Shown: positions 42,240 through 53,256, numbered from the stretch's first letter. The stretch is 64,000 bases of DNA from Pectinophora gossypiella (GCF_024362695.1 NC_065408.1:4402001-4466000); one strand, 5' to 3'. Program-made: numbers and translations. Notes: a model not told the origin generated them from the letters alone.

Positions 42240-43500
42240 TCAACGCCACGTGGCCCACGTGTGGGTCAAAAGAAAACTCATTCAAGCCAAAGCAAAATAT
42301 TTTTTACAATGTTGTATTGTGGTCCTATTAGTTGAGATGTGTTTTTTGCACTAATAATCAAATAAAATAAGTACCTACTCAAATCATCCATCTACAATGT
42401 CTTAATATGGTGCCATTCAAATAGCACTGTAAATTAAAGACTTAACCGTACAGAAAGAGAGAAAGGAGCTTTTATTAGTCGAGGAACTAAAAAATTCAGA
42501 TAGAAACCTCTAGCCCCATCCGCAGTAGATGGAACGGATCAACTCAGAAAAACGGAAAAGAAGTTTGCTTGCTAAAAAACTGTATCTCATCTCATCCATT
42601 TAATCCAACCGCAGACGGTATTCAACACTGTGAACAGCGTTTATCTTATCCTAGTAAATCTTTCTATTTCTTTGGAATGATATACCACCATTTCCAACTC
42701 ATTTCAGTAGATAAAATTAACAGAATCGGAACTCAAATTAAAATCGGTATAATTAACTTGATGAATTCGTTACGAAAGAAAATTGTTTTAATAGAAGGAA
42801 CAAAAAAAATATAAATTCGTACCTCATTTAATTCTTTGACGAATTCGCGTCTCGAATTTAAATTGAATTATGTAACGTAAAAAAGTAGCCGGAATATTTC
42901 TTTTCAATTTTCCTATCGTAAGTAGGTAAGTATTTTGTTGGCAGTTCTTGAGAAATTTAAAGTGTTCGTAATTGGCATATAAATTACGGGAACAGAACAG
43001 AAGTGTAAATACACAAGAGGAAGACCAATCTTATAAGAAGTAAAAAACCCATCAAAATAATTAATAAAGAAGAATTCTTCAAATTATTTTTTGTGGGTGC
43101 AGCAGTTTACAGATGCAACTTACGCTCGCGAAGGCACCAGAAGCATAGCCCTAAGCACTCCATACAAACATCTTTCTTATCTTGTGCAGCATGTACCGCC
43201 ATACCATGTGCCAGATATTCCGCAAGCGCGCCATTACTTCTTCACGGCTTAAATAGACTAAAATGACCACCATCGGGGGGTGAGGTAAATCAAGCACGCT
43301 CCAAGCTCATTTAGGTGCGGGGCGGAGACTGTCCCTTCTATGCATAGTATTATTGTTCATTCTATGCCAGAAGTTAAACTGTAGTCCGAAGACGGGTGTC
43401 AAAAGGTGGCAGGTTACCATCCCTGGTAGTCGCACATATATGTTGTCGTGCTTTGGCTGGTGTGTAGAAGATGGTAAAGAATACAGCACTTAAGTTGACC
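42240..43500. other. No gene supported
   Basis: ORFs at 42569-42814 (+) and 43307-43489 (-) have no recognisable domains. The more GC-rich stretch 43095-43330 is unlike its neighbours but shows no shared repeat. Confidence 0.4.
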
Positions 43501-43514
43501 ACGATATTGTATAT

Positions 43515-43595
43515 TTTTAATCTATCTATCTACTCAGCCTTTATCCACCCACTGTTGTATAGGCCTCCTCTCTTTCACACCATCCTTTCCACTCC
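43515..43595 (-). repeat. Non-LTR retrotransposon 3' end scrap
   Basis: CAGCCTTTATCCACCCACTG, TTGTATAGGCCTCCTCTCTT and CACACCATCCTTTCCACTC resemble the inverse of moth LINE tails that read CACTGCTGGGCATAGGCCTC, as also hinted at 20080-20120. Confidence 0.5.
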
Positions 43596-43599
43596 TGTG

Positions 43600-44490
43600 C
43601 AAAATTTATTTTTAATAAAGGCACAAAAATTACATATGTTACTTGCAGTCGATCGTAAGAAGAAGAGAGCAAAATTATTGTCATTTTGGATATTGGATAT
43701 TGTCAACACGGGTAAAACGTAATCCCCAGTAGTTTCTTATACCGCCTTTATCCTAAAAGGTGACAGCTCAGAATTAGACACGTGTGGAGGAAAGGGAGAG
43801 AGGCTTTTAGCCCTGCAGAAGAATACAGTAATCAGATAGAAGATTCTTACGACATAATAACTAAACGTGTGTCCGATACTTCCATTCCAGCAAACAAGGA
43901 TTACAAATACCCCATACGTATTAGATCCAATACCTCTAAACCACCACGAACAGTATTCTAGATAAACAAGGACCTCCTATATCGGTAGCCACGTTCTTAT
44001 TTACACAGAAAACAGTCTCTCAGTCCGCCGAGACAGACCAAACAGATGGTCTGAACAAAACGTCACGAGAAAGAGAATACGACTACATGTATTATTCAAG
44101 CAAACACGTAGAAATCGCCTGACGACAAGGACTAGGCACGACTTTACATTCCGTTGCTACAAAGCAACTAGAAACGACAAGGATGCGATATCAAGCTCGT
44201 AAGTCATCAGAAGTCATTTGTGAATAAGAAAACTTAAGATGGACACGATGAACCGTAACAACAACATGATAAAGACACGGTAACAAGTTGTCAACCTTTA
44301 TACGAGTAGGTATTTATTTTTCATGATCCCAATCCAGAATAATAACATGAACATGTCACGTCGACATGTCAGGTAAATGAGTTATTGTTTAATCGCTAAT
44401 TTTAATTTGGTTTCTTACAAATTTACATTAGAAAGAACGACATGTACTCCTCCAGTATCGCCACCTTTAGTAGACTATTTTATATAATAT
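43600..44490. other. No gene seen
   Basis: No recognised family or ORF. Confidence 0.45.
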
Positions 44491-44499
44491 TCCATGTCA

Positions 44500-44635
44500 T
44501 GTGGCAACTGCCTCGTGGGCCGCACGCCGCATGCGTTGTACATGCGTAGCATGTGCCTCGCCACGAATATTGTACACACATTGTAAGGCGAGCGGCGTAT
44601 GGCGTGCGGAGCACATGCCTAGCAATGTTTCCAAC
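44500..44635. repeat. GC-rich imperfect inverted repeat
   Basis: GGGCCGCACGCCGCATGCG near 44518 is mirrored loosely by GCGTATGGCGTGCGGAGC near 44597. GCATGTGC and GCACATGC pair inside. It could be a decayed small TIR element. Two overlapping plus-strand ORFs here are not supported. Confidence 0.55.
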
Positions 44636-44639
44636 CACC

Positions 44640-46540
44640 TATATTTCCAGTCAAATATTTTCAGAGCTTATTCCTCATTACAAATTGCAACACGTACAAT
44701 ACAACAATTTATACAACGAAGACGAACTACTTACGTAACAGTTCACAGAATACACTTCAAAGAAAATATTTTTTAACATGTTAGACAGATAGTTGTAATT
44801 TAAGGACACGATTATACTCCCATTCGGGATTCTGTCATGATTTTCTTACAACATTCATTATCACCTTTTTTGGAATTCGATTTTGAAGATTGTTATTAAT
44901 GGTCTATTATTGTCTTTAATACGTATACATTACCTTGACTGATTGTTCAGATTTAGGTATAACGCTACCTATGATTACATTTTTCTTCTTCTCTTGTGAG
45001 TTGTGAAGTGAACAATCGGCATCCTCAACCGGCCTGGTGTCAGGCTTTTTACTTAACACTTTTAAGCACAGAGAGTCTAATGACGTTTCGATTCCAAGGT
45101 GTCATACTACGTATCTATTATGAATAATCAATGACCCATGGTCTCTGCCCGTGAAAGGGTTAAGTGAACAGTAGTCGCAACTCTTCCTTTCTGACAATTG
45201 GGTGATCAGCTTGCTACATCCGAACCAAATCGGCCTTTTAAAATCCAAACCATATTGTTGATCTATTGACTGATAATGTCATAAACCTCCACATAAACTT
45301 TCACAAGCGTCTATAATCATTATCAGATCGTTCTGTTACCTTCTCCGTTATATTATATTTACTTACTCTTTTCACTTTGTTGGTCAGGCTACAGAGTTTG
45401 CAAATTCACAAAGAGCACAATCCTGGAGTCAGTTCCAGCAAAACAAAATTAGCACTACAAGCAATTCCAAACATGTCAGGCTGTATCCAACTTATTGTTC
45501 AACGAATGCCACATCCGTTACCTATCACATCCCACGACACTCGACTTGGCTCGCCGTTGAGCGTGGTTTTAATAAAGCGAACTGCTCCACCCACTGTCAG
45601 CGCCGGTCTCATTTTGAAACTGAGCCGTATTTTACTTCACACTAGTGTATGGGTTGTTGAGAGAATAATCCTACATTATGGGTTAGAAACCACGTAATGT
45701 GTCTAAACTTGTGGTTTTTTTTTTCTTACGTTTGTGCTGTGGTTAGTACCTACGTGACAATAAGGACATAATTAGGTAACTGAAAATTACAATGAATTAC
45801 TTTCTTATCTGTTGAGCTGGTTGTGAGACAGGTAATCGACGAAAATATACCCGTTAGTAACAAGTTAAATTATAATTTAAGGTCCCTCTTTATATTACAT
45901 AATATTAATCACAATCATGAAAGTTTGTGAAAATATATTATGGATGAATGGATATATGTTACTCATTAACTCAATAACAAATCTAAAACAAAATAACAAA
46001 ATCAACAGGAAATAACAAAATAATGGATTATCAACTCTGCATAAAATCCCGAAGACTCAAGGTCAACAAAGCGCTAGTTTTCAGCTGAACCTAACCTAAC
46101 CTAATATACACTTTTATGCGACTGTTATATCGTCATTGATGTCGCGAACTTATGTATCTGCAATTTTTGGCGAAACCGACACTGCACCTGCACCTTTATG
46201 CAATTGTCAATAGGACACAAATTACTTTAGCAAAAAAATACAGATACGTCAGTTAGCAAAGTCAGCCGCGATATAGGTACACAACACCGCCATCTGACAA
46301 CACATAGAGCATCACTAATCAATTTTCGCAGAGAACTGGAAATGGCACCCCGAGGCGACATATACGCAAATCTGACTGTATTTCGCCACGTCCGGTTTAT
46401 GCTACGAGGGATTCGTTATTCAAACAGTGTCTTCAGGTTACAACTAGACATATCCCTTCATCTAAAACTTCTACTTGAAACCAAATGACGCTTTTCTGGA
46501 AAACGAATGAGGTTGAATATGTACTGACGTATGTTTATAC
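44640..46540. other. No gene seen; decayed SINE-2 pieces at 44990-45065 and 45195-45230
   Basis: TTCTTCTCTTGTGAGTTGTG / GGCCTGGTGTCAGGC and GACAATTGGGTGATCAGC are inverse SINE-2 landmarks. The ORF 45377-45697 (+, 106 codons) has no domain that I recognise. Confidence 0.45.
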
Positions 46541-46545
46541 ATTTA

Positions 46546-46760
46546 TACAGGATGTTAATGACACCCGTTCAGAATACTGAGGAGGATGATTCAGTTTCTG
46601 ATTTTGAGTTAATTTCAAGTGGAATTTTCCGTCGCAAAATTCATATTTTTGTTGCCCCTTCTATACATTTGCTATGGAAAATTCCACTTGACTCAGTATC
46701 AGGAGGTGAATCATCCCCCACAGTATTTGTTACGATGTCACCTACACTTACACCCCGTAC
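46546..46760. mobile_element. MITE-C unit 1 of a 1.5-unit array
   Basis: CAGGATGTTAATGACACC, TTGAGTTAATTTCAAGTGGA, loop, AATTCCACTTGACTCAG and TTTGTTACGATGTCACCTAC to ACACCCCGTAC. The linker ACGTACATGTAACCGTGCGG to the next unit is partly palindromic. Confidence 0.85.
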
Positions 46761-46786
46761 AAGTACGTACATGTAACCGTGCGGGT

Positions 46787-46872
46787 ACGTATGGGTGTTA
46801 ATGACAAAAAAAAATTGGGTGATGATTGAGAACGTGATTCTGAGTTGATATCAACTGGAATTTTTCTTTCGT
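46787..46872. mobile_element. MITE-C left half, tandem
   Basis: TACGTATGGGTGTTAATGAC, GATGATTGAGAACGTGATTC and GAGTTGATATCAACTGGAAT. It stops where a LINE 3' scrap begins. Confidence 0.8.
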
Positions 46873-46873
46873 T

Positions 46874-46918
46874 CCACCACAATCTCACCTTATAGTAAAT
46901 TATGGTCTAGGTACTTTC
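46874..46918 (-). repeat. LINE 3' scrap related to 26000-26259
   Basis: TCCACCACAATCTCACCTTA and AGTAAATTATGGTCTAGG match 25987-26030 (ACCACAATCTCACCTGATGG), i.e. the region of the stop codon of that retrotransposon. Confidence 0.6.
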
Positions 46919-46919
46919 A

Positions 46920-48065
46920 AAAAGCATTATTACACCGTTCTACTGTTTTTAATTTAATTTCGAAAAGTACCGCCGCAGCTCATGTATGTTTTAATTTTCT
47001 ATAATAATGTAATGTATGTGTCTACGTATTTTTAATTGCATACAGTGAGCTACTACCGGAGTAAGCAGAGATATTTTGCTTTCTCCACATTCATCACTCG
47101 TTTCATAGACTCCGGTTCAGAGTATATCGTACTAAATCTTTTCCAAGGACAGGATTTTAATCTTTTATTATACTGATTTTTAACAATAATATAGTTTATC
47201 GTTAAGTATATAGTAGCTCCCAAAGTACCTAAAAGATGAAACTAAAGCTAATTTATTTATAAATGAATCTAAAAACAATGCTAATTAAAAAGAGTTATTA
47301 TACTGTAGACGAATTTTTAAATGATAAGTTCTAATTTTAATACACACTTCCTCTCTTCCCTTCAACGTTGCTACGGCAACGTTGGTGCCCTGCAGGGTCC
47401 ATGTTTTAGTTCATATGCCTATGTAACACCCCATTGTACTACAATAAATATGCAATAAATAATTGAGTATATTTTTACTTTTTCACTTTCTATCCCGCTA
47501 CCTACGCTTCTTGTTCAATTCATATCCTATACCTAAAGCATATAATAAGGAATAATACTACGTCTTGGAAGAGATGCTACTTTATCAATAAGGCTGCTTT
47601 TCTAACTCTTGTAGGTATAAGAGTTTTTGTACTATATTGTAAAGTTACATGTTATTGCAAAATCCATTCCGTTTCAAATCCAAGTGATATTAATTTCAAA
47701 ACGATATCTTTCCAGATATGAAAGCTGAACAATGTCGTGTACTAGGCCATTGTGAATCGTAACAAAAGAGTTTAATAAAACTCCTTCTGCCACAACACTA
47801 CACAGCGAACGTTGAAAATGCAATATTCAATGTGCTCTCGACACTACAAAGGAGTATATTCCATTCAAAATTTTCATTTAAGTATGGGTAGGCTACTTGT
47901 AAAGAGGAAAGATTGACACATTTTTCTGCCCGTGTTTCCTGTTCCGATCCACGAAGATCTGAACAATACCTTTGCACTTACAATAATGTAACTTAAGACA
48001 TACTTTGACAAGGATGTTTCTAACTAAACATTTATCATTAATTTATTTATCGAAACATTTGGTAT
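46920..48065. other. No gene seen; small hairpin at 47364-47385
   Basis: CAACGTTGC and GGCAACGTTG form a 9-bp hairpin followed by CCCTGCAGGGTCC, also palindromic. This could be a termination-type structure of a lost element. Confidence 0.45.
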
Positions 48066-48070
48066 TGGTA

Positions 48071-48447
48071 GTGGTGCTAATTCCAGTATACACCATTTAA
48101 TTTTATTTTAAGTTATACCTGTCATTTTCTTATCCGCCGAAAACGAAAGGTCGATTACCCAATCGACAAGCATAAAATTTGGTGGAACACACGTCAATTT
48201 TAAGCACAAATCTTAAAACTAAAAATTTCACATTGGCTTATAACCCGACAGAATTAAGTTGACAGACACGTCCAACGGTTTGCATACCAGCGAGATACTT
48301 ATTTTATTCGCCCGTTATTCATTAATTTACTCATTCTTTCTAAAATTAACAGCTGTCAATCATCCGTCCCTTTCCTTTTCGGCAAATAAGAAAATGACAG
48401 GTATAACTTAAAGTAAAATTAAGAGGTCTCTGCAAGAATCGGGGCCA
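48071..48447. mobile_element. MITE-A copy 5 (about 375 bp)
   Basis: GTGGTGCTAATTCCAGTATA at the left and TCTCTGCAAGAATCGGGGCC at the right, with arms AAGTTATACCTGTCATTTTC / AGAAAATGACAGGTATAACT. Interior GACAGAATTAAGTTGACAGA and ACCAGCGAGATACTTATTTT. Confidence 0.88.
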
Positions 48448-48590
48448 TTGTAAGACGTTCTCTTTTTTAACGCCTCGGATTGCATATTGTTCTTGGTCTG
48501 AGAAATGGGGACCGTTTACTCGGATTGGGGCATTGACGACAAATTGTGAGCCCTCATTACTTTTGTAATGTGTAATGTACCACATTCAAA

Positions 48591-49107
48591 GGCGGAAGAC
48601 AGGAGTCCTAGTCATCACCCATCACTAATTTAAGAGCCACGCTCTTGTCGGTTTCGCATTCTCCATGCTACTTTTTAGGGCAAAATAGAACAGTGGTTTC
48701 CCTATTGCTTTCTGTCTGACGCGAGTGGGATGGATCCCAGAGTAGTCTATTTTAAAGACGTACTAGGACTCATGTCCTCCGCCTCTGAATAGTACTGACA
48801 GTCACTGCTGCCCTCTGTCAGTTTCCAGGTTACACTCCCTTTGATTCGCCTCTACCGTCCTGTATTGCCGTACCGATGGCTCCCATCTCCGCCTCTGCGA
48901 CCGTCGAGGTTTTCACCCATATCCCCGAGCAAGGGACTCTTAGACGGCATTGAAATAGAGTACTCTGGGCGCCATCACACTCGCATCAGACAGAGTACTG
49001 CAGGGCAGAAGGCTAGACGGAAACCAATGCCATATTTTTCCCTAAAAAGTAGCATGGAGAGGAATGCTTCACCGACAAGAGTGTGGTTCTTAAATTAGAG
49101 ATGATGT
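48591..49107. repeat. REP-F palindromic (foldback) form
   Basis: The left arm (48612-48775) and right arm (48945-49107) are inverse to each other. TAAGAGCCACGCTCTTGTCG pairs with CACCGACAAGAGTGTGGTTC, TCCATGCTACTTTTTAGGG with CCCTAAAAAGTAGCATGGA, and GATCCCAGAGTAGTCTATTT with AGAGTACTCTGGGCGCCATC. The middle holds GTCCTCCGCCTCTGAATAG and a GC-rich segment to about 48930. The plus ORF at 48841-49098 is an artefact. Confidence 0.8.
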
Positions 49108-49109
49108 CA

Positions 49110-49540
49110 ATCCCATATATTTTTATCGCTTACTGTTGATTGTCATTATCGTTTGCAATCACTGATGAGTACCCAGTTTTAGATATTTTCTTATACGTCA
49201 GAACCTTAATAGTGGATGCTAAAAGTATATTTTTATTAACCACCACAATTTTTATACGATCGAAAAATAAAATGCTTCACTAATACTTCAGTATTTTAGC
49301 ATATCTAGTATACTCGTACAAGAGTTTCGGTTATAAAATTTTCATGATATTAAACTACGAAGGGTGATTTGATTACCATTTTGCGGGATACGTTATGCAT
49401 ATGCATTTTACGCCATACCAAGTTAATTTTACAAAATTTCATCTAGTACGACATCTCATATTTTATTTAAACCTAATCGTAAACAAGTGACGACCAGAAA
49501 AATATTTTTAAAATTTTATATATGCATTTTGATTACCGGG
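49110..49540. other. No gene seen
   Basis: AT-rich, no family recognised. Confidence 0.45.
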
Positions 49541-49554
49541 TTTGTATGAGCATT

Positions 49555-49655
49555 TTTACTGGGCCCTCAGAATTCCCCAGTTATCCGGCTAAGTGGTTAT
49601 TGGACTCTGAGAAAACGGGATAACGCGAGGTAGATGATGATGGTGATGATATGCA
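49555..49655 (+). repeat. REP-S with SINE-3-like tail
   Basis: CTGGGCCCTCAGAATTCCCC, TTATCCGGCTAAGTGGTTAT and GAAAACGGGATAACGCGAGG, ending TAGATGATGATGGTGATGAT. The GGGATAACGC-GATGATG end is the same as that of SINE-3. Confidence 0.6.
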
Positions 49656-49774
49656 CTTGCATCATATCCGAGCTGTATCTATGAAAAACGGTGGTGTAGC
49701 TGCTTTGGTCTATCAGTATCTGCTTAGTATTATCCACAATTATATTTTTAATGCGAAAATAGGTTTCAGTTAAG

Positions 49775-50060
49775 TACCTTTCACATTTAAACCGCTGAAC
49801 CGATTCCGATGAAATGTTTATATGGAGTCCCCTAAAGAGATGTCTTTACCGCCTAGGGATTTACAACTAGACTCTTTATAAGTCTGGCAAGTAGTTAATG
49901 CCATCTACGGAAAATCTACAATAAGTCACGTCAAAAACAGAAAAAAAAACTCTTTACATTTTGATGATTTTGAGATATTAAAGTTTTTATTCTTTTCATC
50001 AAAAGGGGATGAAAAAAAAGTGCAAGTGCGATAGCCGAAGTCCGCGCAGGTTAATTCACG
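49775..50060 (+). repeat. Common arthropod dispersed repeat (AACCGCTGAACCGATT family)
   Basis: TTTCACATTTAAACCGCTGA, ACCGATTCCGATGAAATG, CAAAAGGGGATGAAAAAAAA and GCCGAAGTCCGCGCAGGTTA follow the same order as 40180-40385, with an unrelated insert in the middle. Confidence 0.65.
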
Positions 50061-50293
50061 AGTGGACACTGGTGTAAAACATTTTTTTCCAACCAAAGGA
50101 CAAATAATTTAATTATAATGTACTTAAGCATTCCCATCAATTAGGACTTTTTCCTTTCATTTCGCACAAATTCCGTTTGACAAGAAAATTAATTAAAAAT
50201 TAATGAATGTAACTTTCCAGCACGTGTCACATACCTTGTAATTATACTTCTTCGGAACTTAAAACAAGAAGAGAGAGGACAATGAGCGTTACC

Positions 50294-50631
50294 GGTCCCT
50301 TGCGTCGTTGCAACGCTATAATTTCGTCGAGTTGTTTTCGACGAGTTGTTGTTGACGAGTTGTAGTTGACGAGTTGTAATTGACGAGTTGTAGTTGACGA
50401 GTTGTAGTTAACGAGTTGTAGTTGACGAGTTGTAGTTGACGAGTTGTAGTTGACGAGTTGTAGTTGACGAGTTGTAATTGACGAGTTGTAGTTGACGAGT
50501 TGTTGTTGACGAGTTGTTTTTGACGAGTTGTTGTGTTGCATTTAGTTGAACCGTCAACATCGCAACGCATCGTGCGACACATCGTTTTATTTAATGTCAT
50601 AAATCACCACTGCAGACGACGCAACGGACCC
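50294..50631. mobile_element. MITE-M containing a minisatellite
   Basis: GGTCCCTTGCGTCGTTGCAA at the left and GACGACGCAACGGACCC at the right are inverted ends. The interior is almost wholly a 14-bp tandem repeat plus a short unique part (CATCGTTTTATTTAATGTC). The short element at 10748-10803 has the same ends without the array. No clear target duplication is visible. It has no transposase, so it is non-autonomous. Confidence 0.75.
50326..50535. repeat. 14-bp minisatellite, 15 units
   Basis: The unit is GACGAGTTGTAGTT. Variants of the last bases run in the order TTTT, TTGTT, TAGTT, TAATT, six TAGTT, TAATT, TAGTT, TTGTT, TTTTT, i.e. the same list forward and backward. Because 14 is not a multiple of 3, the array stays open in several minus-strand frames (50242-50600) with a 14-residue Thr/Asn/Gln/Leu repeat. 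I regard these ORFs as artefacts. Confidence 0.95.
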
Positions 50632-50639
50632 ACATCTCA

Positions 50640-50885
50640 TGGCTTCTTAACTAGAACAAAGATTAGTCTTTGTTCATCAAAGAATAGACTTCCACGTAAT
50701 CTTAATTTGGTATCTTTACGATTGACAAATTCGTGGAACGTCCTTTACTGTTATCGCGACAATCGCCAATCACCAATCGGGGGAAAATTTATTTTATCTC
50801 GTACTCTTGTCGCGTGGGTTGTGAGATCGATGATCGACCTCGCTAACTCAAAGTTGTTATTTAAAGTACGATCCCGACATGTCTC
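50640..50885. other. No gene seen; SINE-2 tail scrap at 50803-50850
   Basis: CTCTTGTCGCGTGGGTTGTG and GATCGATGATCGACCTCG resemble an inverse SINE-2 tail. Confidence 0.45.
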
Positions 50886-50887
50886 AT

Positions 50888-51247
50888 CGGACGTGGTAGC
50901 CCAGTTCGTAAAACGCTTGCCTCTCATTTTGAGGTCGCAGGTTTGAATCCAGTACAGGCCTAAAAACCTAAAACCAATGATTGTTGAATTTGTTATGGAA
51001 TCCATGTTTGGATCATAAATGATTATCACGTGCTCAGCGGTGAAGGAGAACATCGCGAGGAAACCCACATTCCCGAGAAATGCATTTTCGGAGGTATGTG
51101 AGCTAACCTGTATTGGGCTGGTTTTCCCTTCGCGGGTTGGAAGGTCAGACAGGCAGTCGCTTCGGTAAAATAGTCGGACCTGTCAAATCTTCAGGTTAGG
51201 CAAGCGGACCCTGTGACAACGGGATAACGCTAGGGAGATGATGACAT
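50888..51247 (+). mobile_element. SINE-3 full length
   Basis: GGACGTGGTAGCCCAGTTCG (A box) and GCAGGTTTGAATCC (B box), CAATGATTGTTGAATTTGTT, CACGTGCTCAGCGGTGAAGG, GAAACCCACATTCCCGAGAA, CCTGTATTGGGCTGGTTTTC, CTTCGCGGGTTGGAAGGTCA, CAGGTTAGGCAAGCGGACCC and ACGGGATAACGCTAGGGAGA to a GATGATGAC tail. This is the best SINE-3 reference copy here. The overlapping long ORFs on both strands (50533-51068) are shadows. Confidence 0.92.
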
Positions 51248-51329
51248 ATTATAATGTGATAGCGACCTTGTGAATAAGAGGGTGATAAAACTAACATCTA
51301 TCTAGACTTATCTCAAGTTTATGTTGTGT

Positions 51330-51415
51330 CGACGTAAAATACCCGACCTATCAAATCTTCAGGTTAGGGCGGACCCTGTGAAAAACGGGTTAATGCTAGG
51401 GAGATGGCGATTCGG
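51330..51415 (+). mobile_element. SINE-3 3' fragment
   Basis: CCCGACCTATCAAATCTTCA, GGTTAGGGCGGACCCTGTGA and AAAACGGGTTAATGCTAGGG. It lies about 90 bases after the full copy in the same orientation. Confidence 0.85.
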
Positions 51416-51640
51416 ACATGGCTCACGTAACCATTATTCAGTAGACTGAAAATCTTTATAGACACGTAACGAACGTGTTGTCTTCTAAATCCAATTATCG
51501 TCCAGATTTTTTGTAAACTTAAATAGTTTTTAATGCTTTTAATGTACCTAAAGCACTTAAATAAGTGCTTTTTGTTACTTAGGTACCCTATGGACCTTCT
51601 GCTGCACGAAAAATCATTTTTTTTATTTCATTTGTGCGTT

Positions 51641-51868
51641 TGCCCTTCATGGTCCAGTGGTTGAGCTCACGATCCGGTGCTCCCGGGTTCGAATCCAGGT
51701 GGGCACATATCACATAAATCACTTCGAGAATCCGTGGTTAGGTTAGGACATTGCAAGCTGATCATCCGATTGTCTAAAAGTATGATTATCCATGGTTTGG
51801 TACGCTCATTAAGCCCGCTGATTACTGATGCAAGTATGTAGTCGCTATACTACCGGCGTGAGTTTATG
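51641..51868 (+). mobile_element. SINE-2-like element, diverged
   Basis: TGCCCTTCATGGTCCAGTGG (A box), GGGTTCGAATCCA (B box), GGTTAGGTTAGGACATTGCA, CTGATCATCCGATTGTCTAA and CTACCGGCGTGAGTTTATGT. The last part resembles a REP-T tail instead of the usual SINE-2 end, so this may be a chimeric copy. Confidence 0.75.
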
Positions 51869-52039
51869 TACCTGCATGAATTGTATGTATGTATACTTAC
51901 ATACAAAATACACAGTGTGAACATTTGTATTCCACGAGCAAGAACAACCCACGTTTTACGTGTTATCCAGTGCCCTCAGTATTTACAAGCGTCTACAGTT
52001 TCACACGCTTCATGTTTTCAGGCTTTTTATGGGCCCCAG

Positions 52040-52340
52040 CCTCTGATGTAACTGACAGCGAAGCGGAAGCAATACGGAAGCGGAGCGATTAATCAATACG
52101 CACTTCCAAAGAGCCGTTCTTAGCGATAGAGTCCGTGACCGTGAAGGAGAAAGTGACAGAGCGTCTTCGTGTTTCTCTCTCTCAAACGCTGTGATTGGTC
52201 AAATCCGCACATCTCCGCTCTTCTCCGCTCATCTCCGCGTCAATGGAAATCCGGCCTAAGCCGCTAAGGAGTAAGGGGGAGAACGCGCAGACTATATCTC
52301 GCTCGCACTTACGCGTTAGGCGGCACACATTTTTGTATAG
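52040..52340. repeat. GC-rich CCGCTC-containing segment, probable decayed element
   Basis: ACAGCGAAGCGGAAGCAATA / CGGAAGCGGAGCGATTAATC at the left and CACATCTCCGCTCTTCTCCG / CTCATCTCCGCGTC at the right carry the same GCGGAG motif in opposite orientation. The composition differs sharply from the flanks. No ORF. Confidence 0.45.
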
Positions 52341-52344
52341 AGTG

Positions 52345-52885
52345 TCCGGAATGTAACACTACACAGGTCTTTCAATACAATAATGGTTTTACAGTACTAG
52401 CATCTATCCTACCTAAATGCAACTTTATGTACGACATTCAATCCATTCATTCATTCCGTGCTCCAATGCATAAATTTATTTCACCCTAAGGTTGCCTGGC
52501 AGAAATTGCTGTTCAGCAATAAGGCCGCCTATTGTGTTTATGTTCTTTATATATGTCGTCCTGCAATAAATTATTATTGATTGATGGATTGACTGGTTGA
52601 TTGACATTATTGAATTCAATGTGGCATACATTTTTTTAATATGGAACAATATTTTCTGTATAACATAATACTCGTACCTATTTGCCACCCCCGTCATAAG
52701 TTTCATATCCAGAAAGGTGAAACCTCAAAACGTTGTAACTTAACACTTTCTCTGCTTTCAATGATAAGGGTTGACATTGACACACAACACTATGGCAAAG
52801 GTCTTACATACAAAATGAGAGAAAATTCAGTATAATGCGGAATAAGTTCATTTTACACGGTTATAAATTCGATCCACGCATGATA
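52345..52885. other. No gene seen
   Basis: No recognised family; short ORFs are unsupported. Confidence 0.45.
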
Positions 52886-52892
52886 GAGTACA

Positions 52893-53226
52893 AAAAATAT
52901 AAGTTTTAAAGCTAAAACTCGACTACGGAAAAATAACGCTATAAAAAGTATGAAATAAGAAAATATACTCTTTTATTCTCTGAAATTCTTCCGAATAGTG
53001 ATGTTTAGAAGATAGCCGTGGTCGAAAGCCAATCTGTATTAAGAGTCTGCTTACCACGGCATGCGACCACAGCTATCTTCTATTCGGAAGAATTTCAGAG
53101 AATAGAAGGGTATTATTACGTTTAGAAGTCATGTGGTAGCAGACGTGCATACATACATATATAGAGGTCAAATATATAAATAATCCTACTTTTAGTTTCG
53201 CCACAGTCGAGTAAAATAAAACTTTC
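52893..53226. mobile_element. MITE-D copy 2 with strong internal hairpin
   Basis: The ends are AAGTTTTAAAGCTAAAACTC / GACTACGGAAAAATAACGC at the left and GTTTCGCCACAGTCGAGTAA / AATAAAACTTTCC at the right. Inside, TTCTCTGAAATTCTTCCGAA ... GATAGCCGTGGTCG (52977-53020) is mirrored by CGACCACAGCTATCTTCTAT / TCGGAAGAATTTCAGAGAAT (53066-53103). Confidence 0.8.
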
Positions 53227-53256
53227 CAAGTGCGAGGCGGACCCGCAAATCGGGGG

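Noticed and set aside
45377..45697. 106-codon ORF as a possible exon
   Set aside because: No domain recognised and no flanking splice or start context; the sequence has no obvious codon pattern.
50242..50600. Overlapping minus-strand ORFs with Thr/Asn/Gln/Leu repeats
   Set aside because: They follow from a 14-bp tandem repeat that is open in more than one frame; not evidence of a protein.
50533..51068. 137- and 105-codon ORFs on opposite strands
   Set aside because: Both run through MITE-M and SINE-3 sequence.
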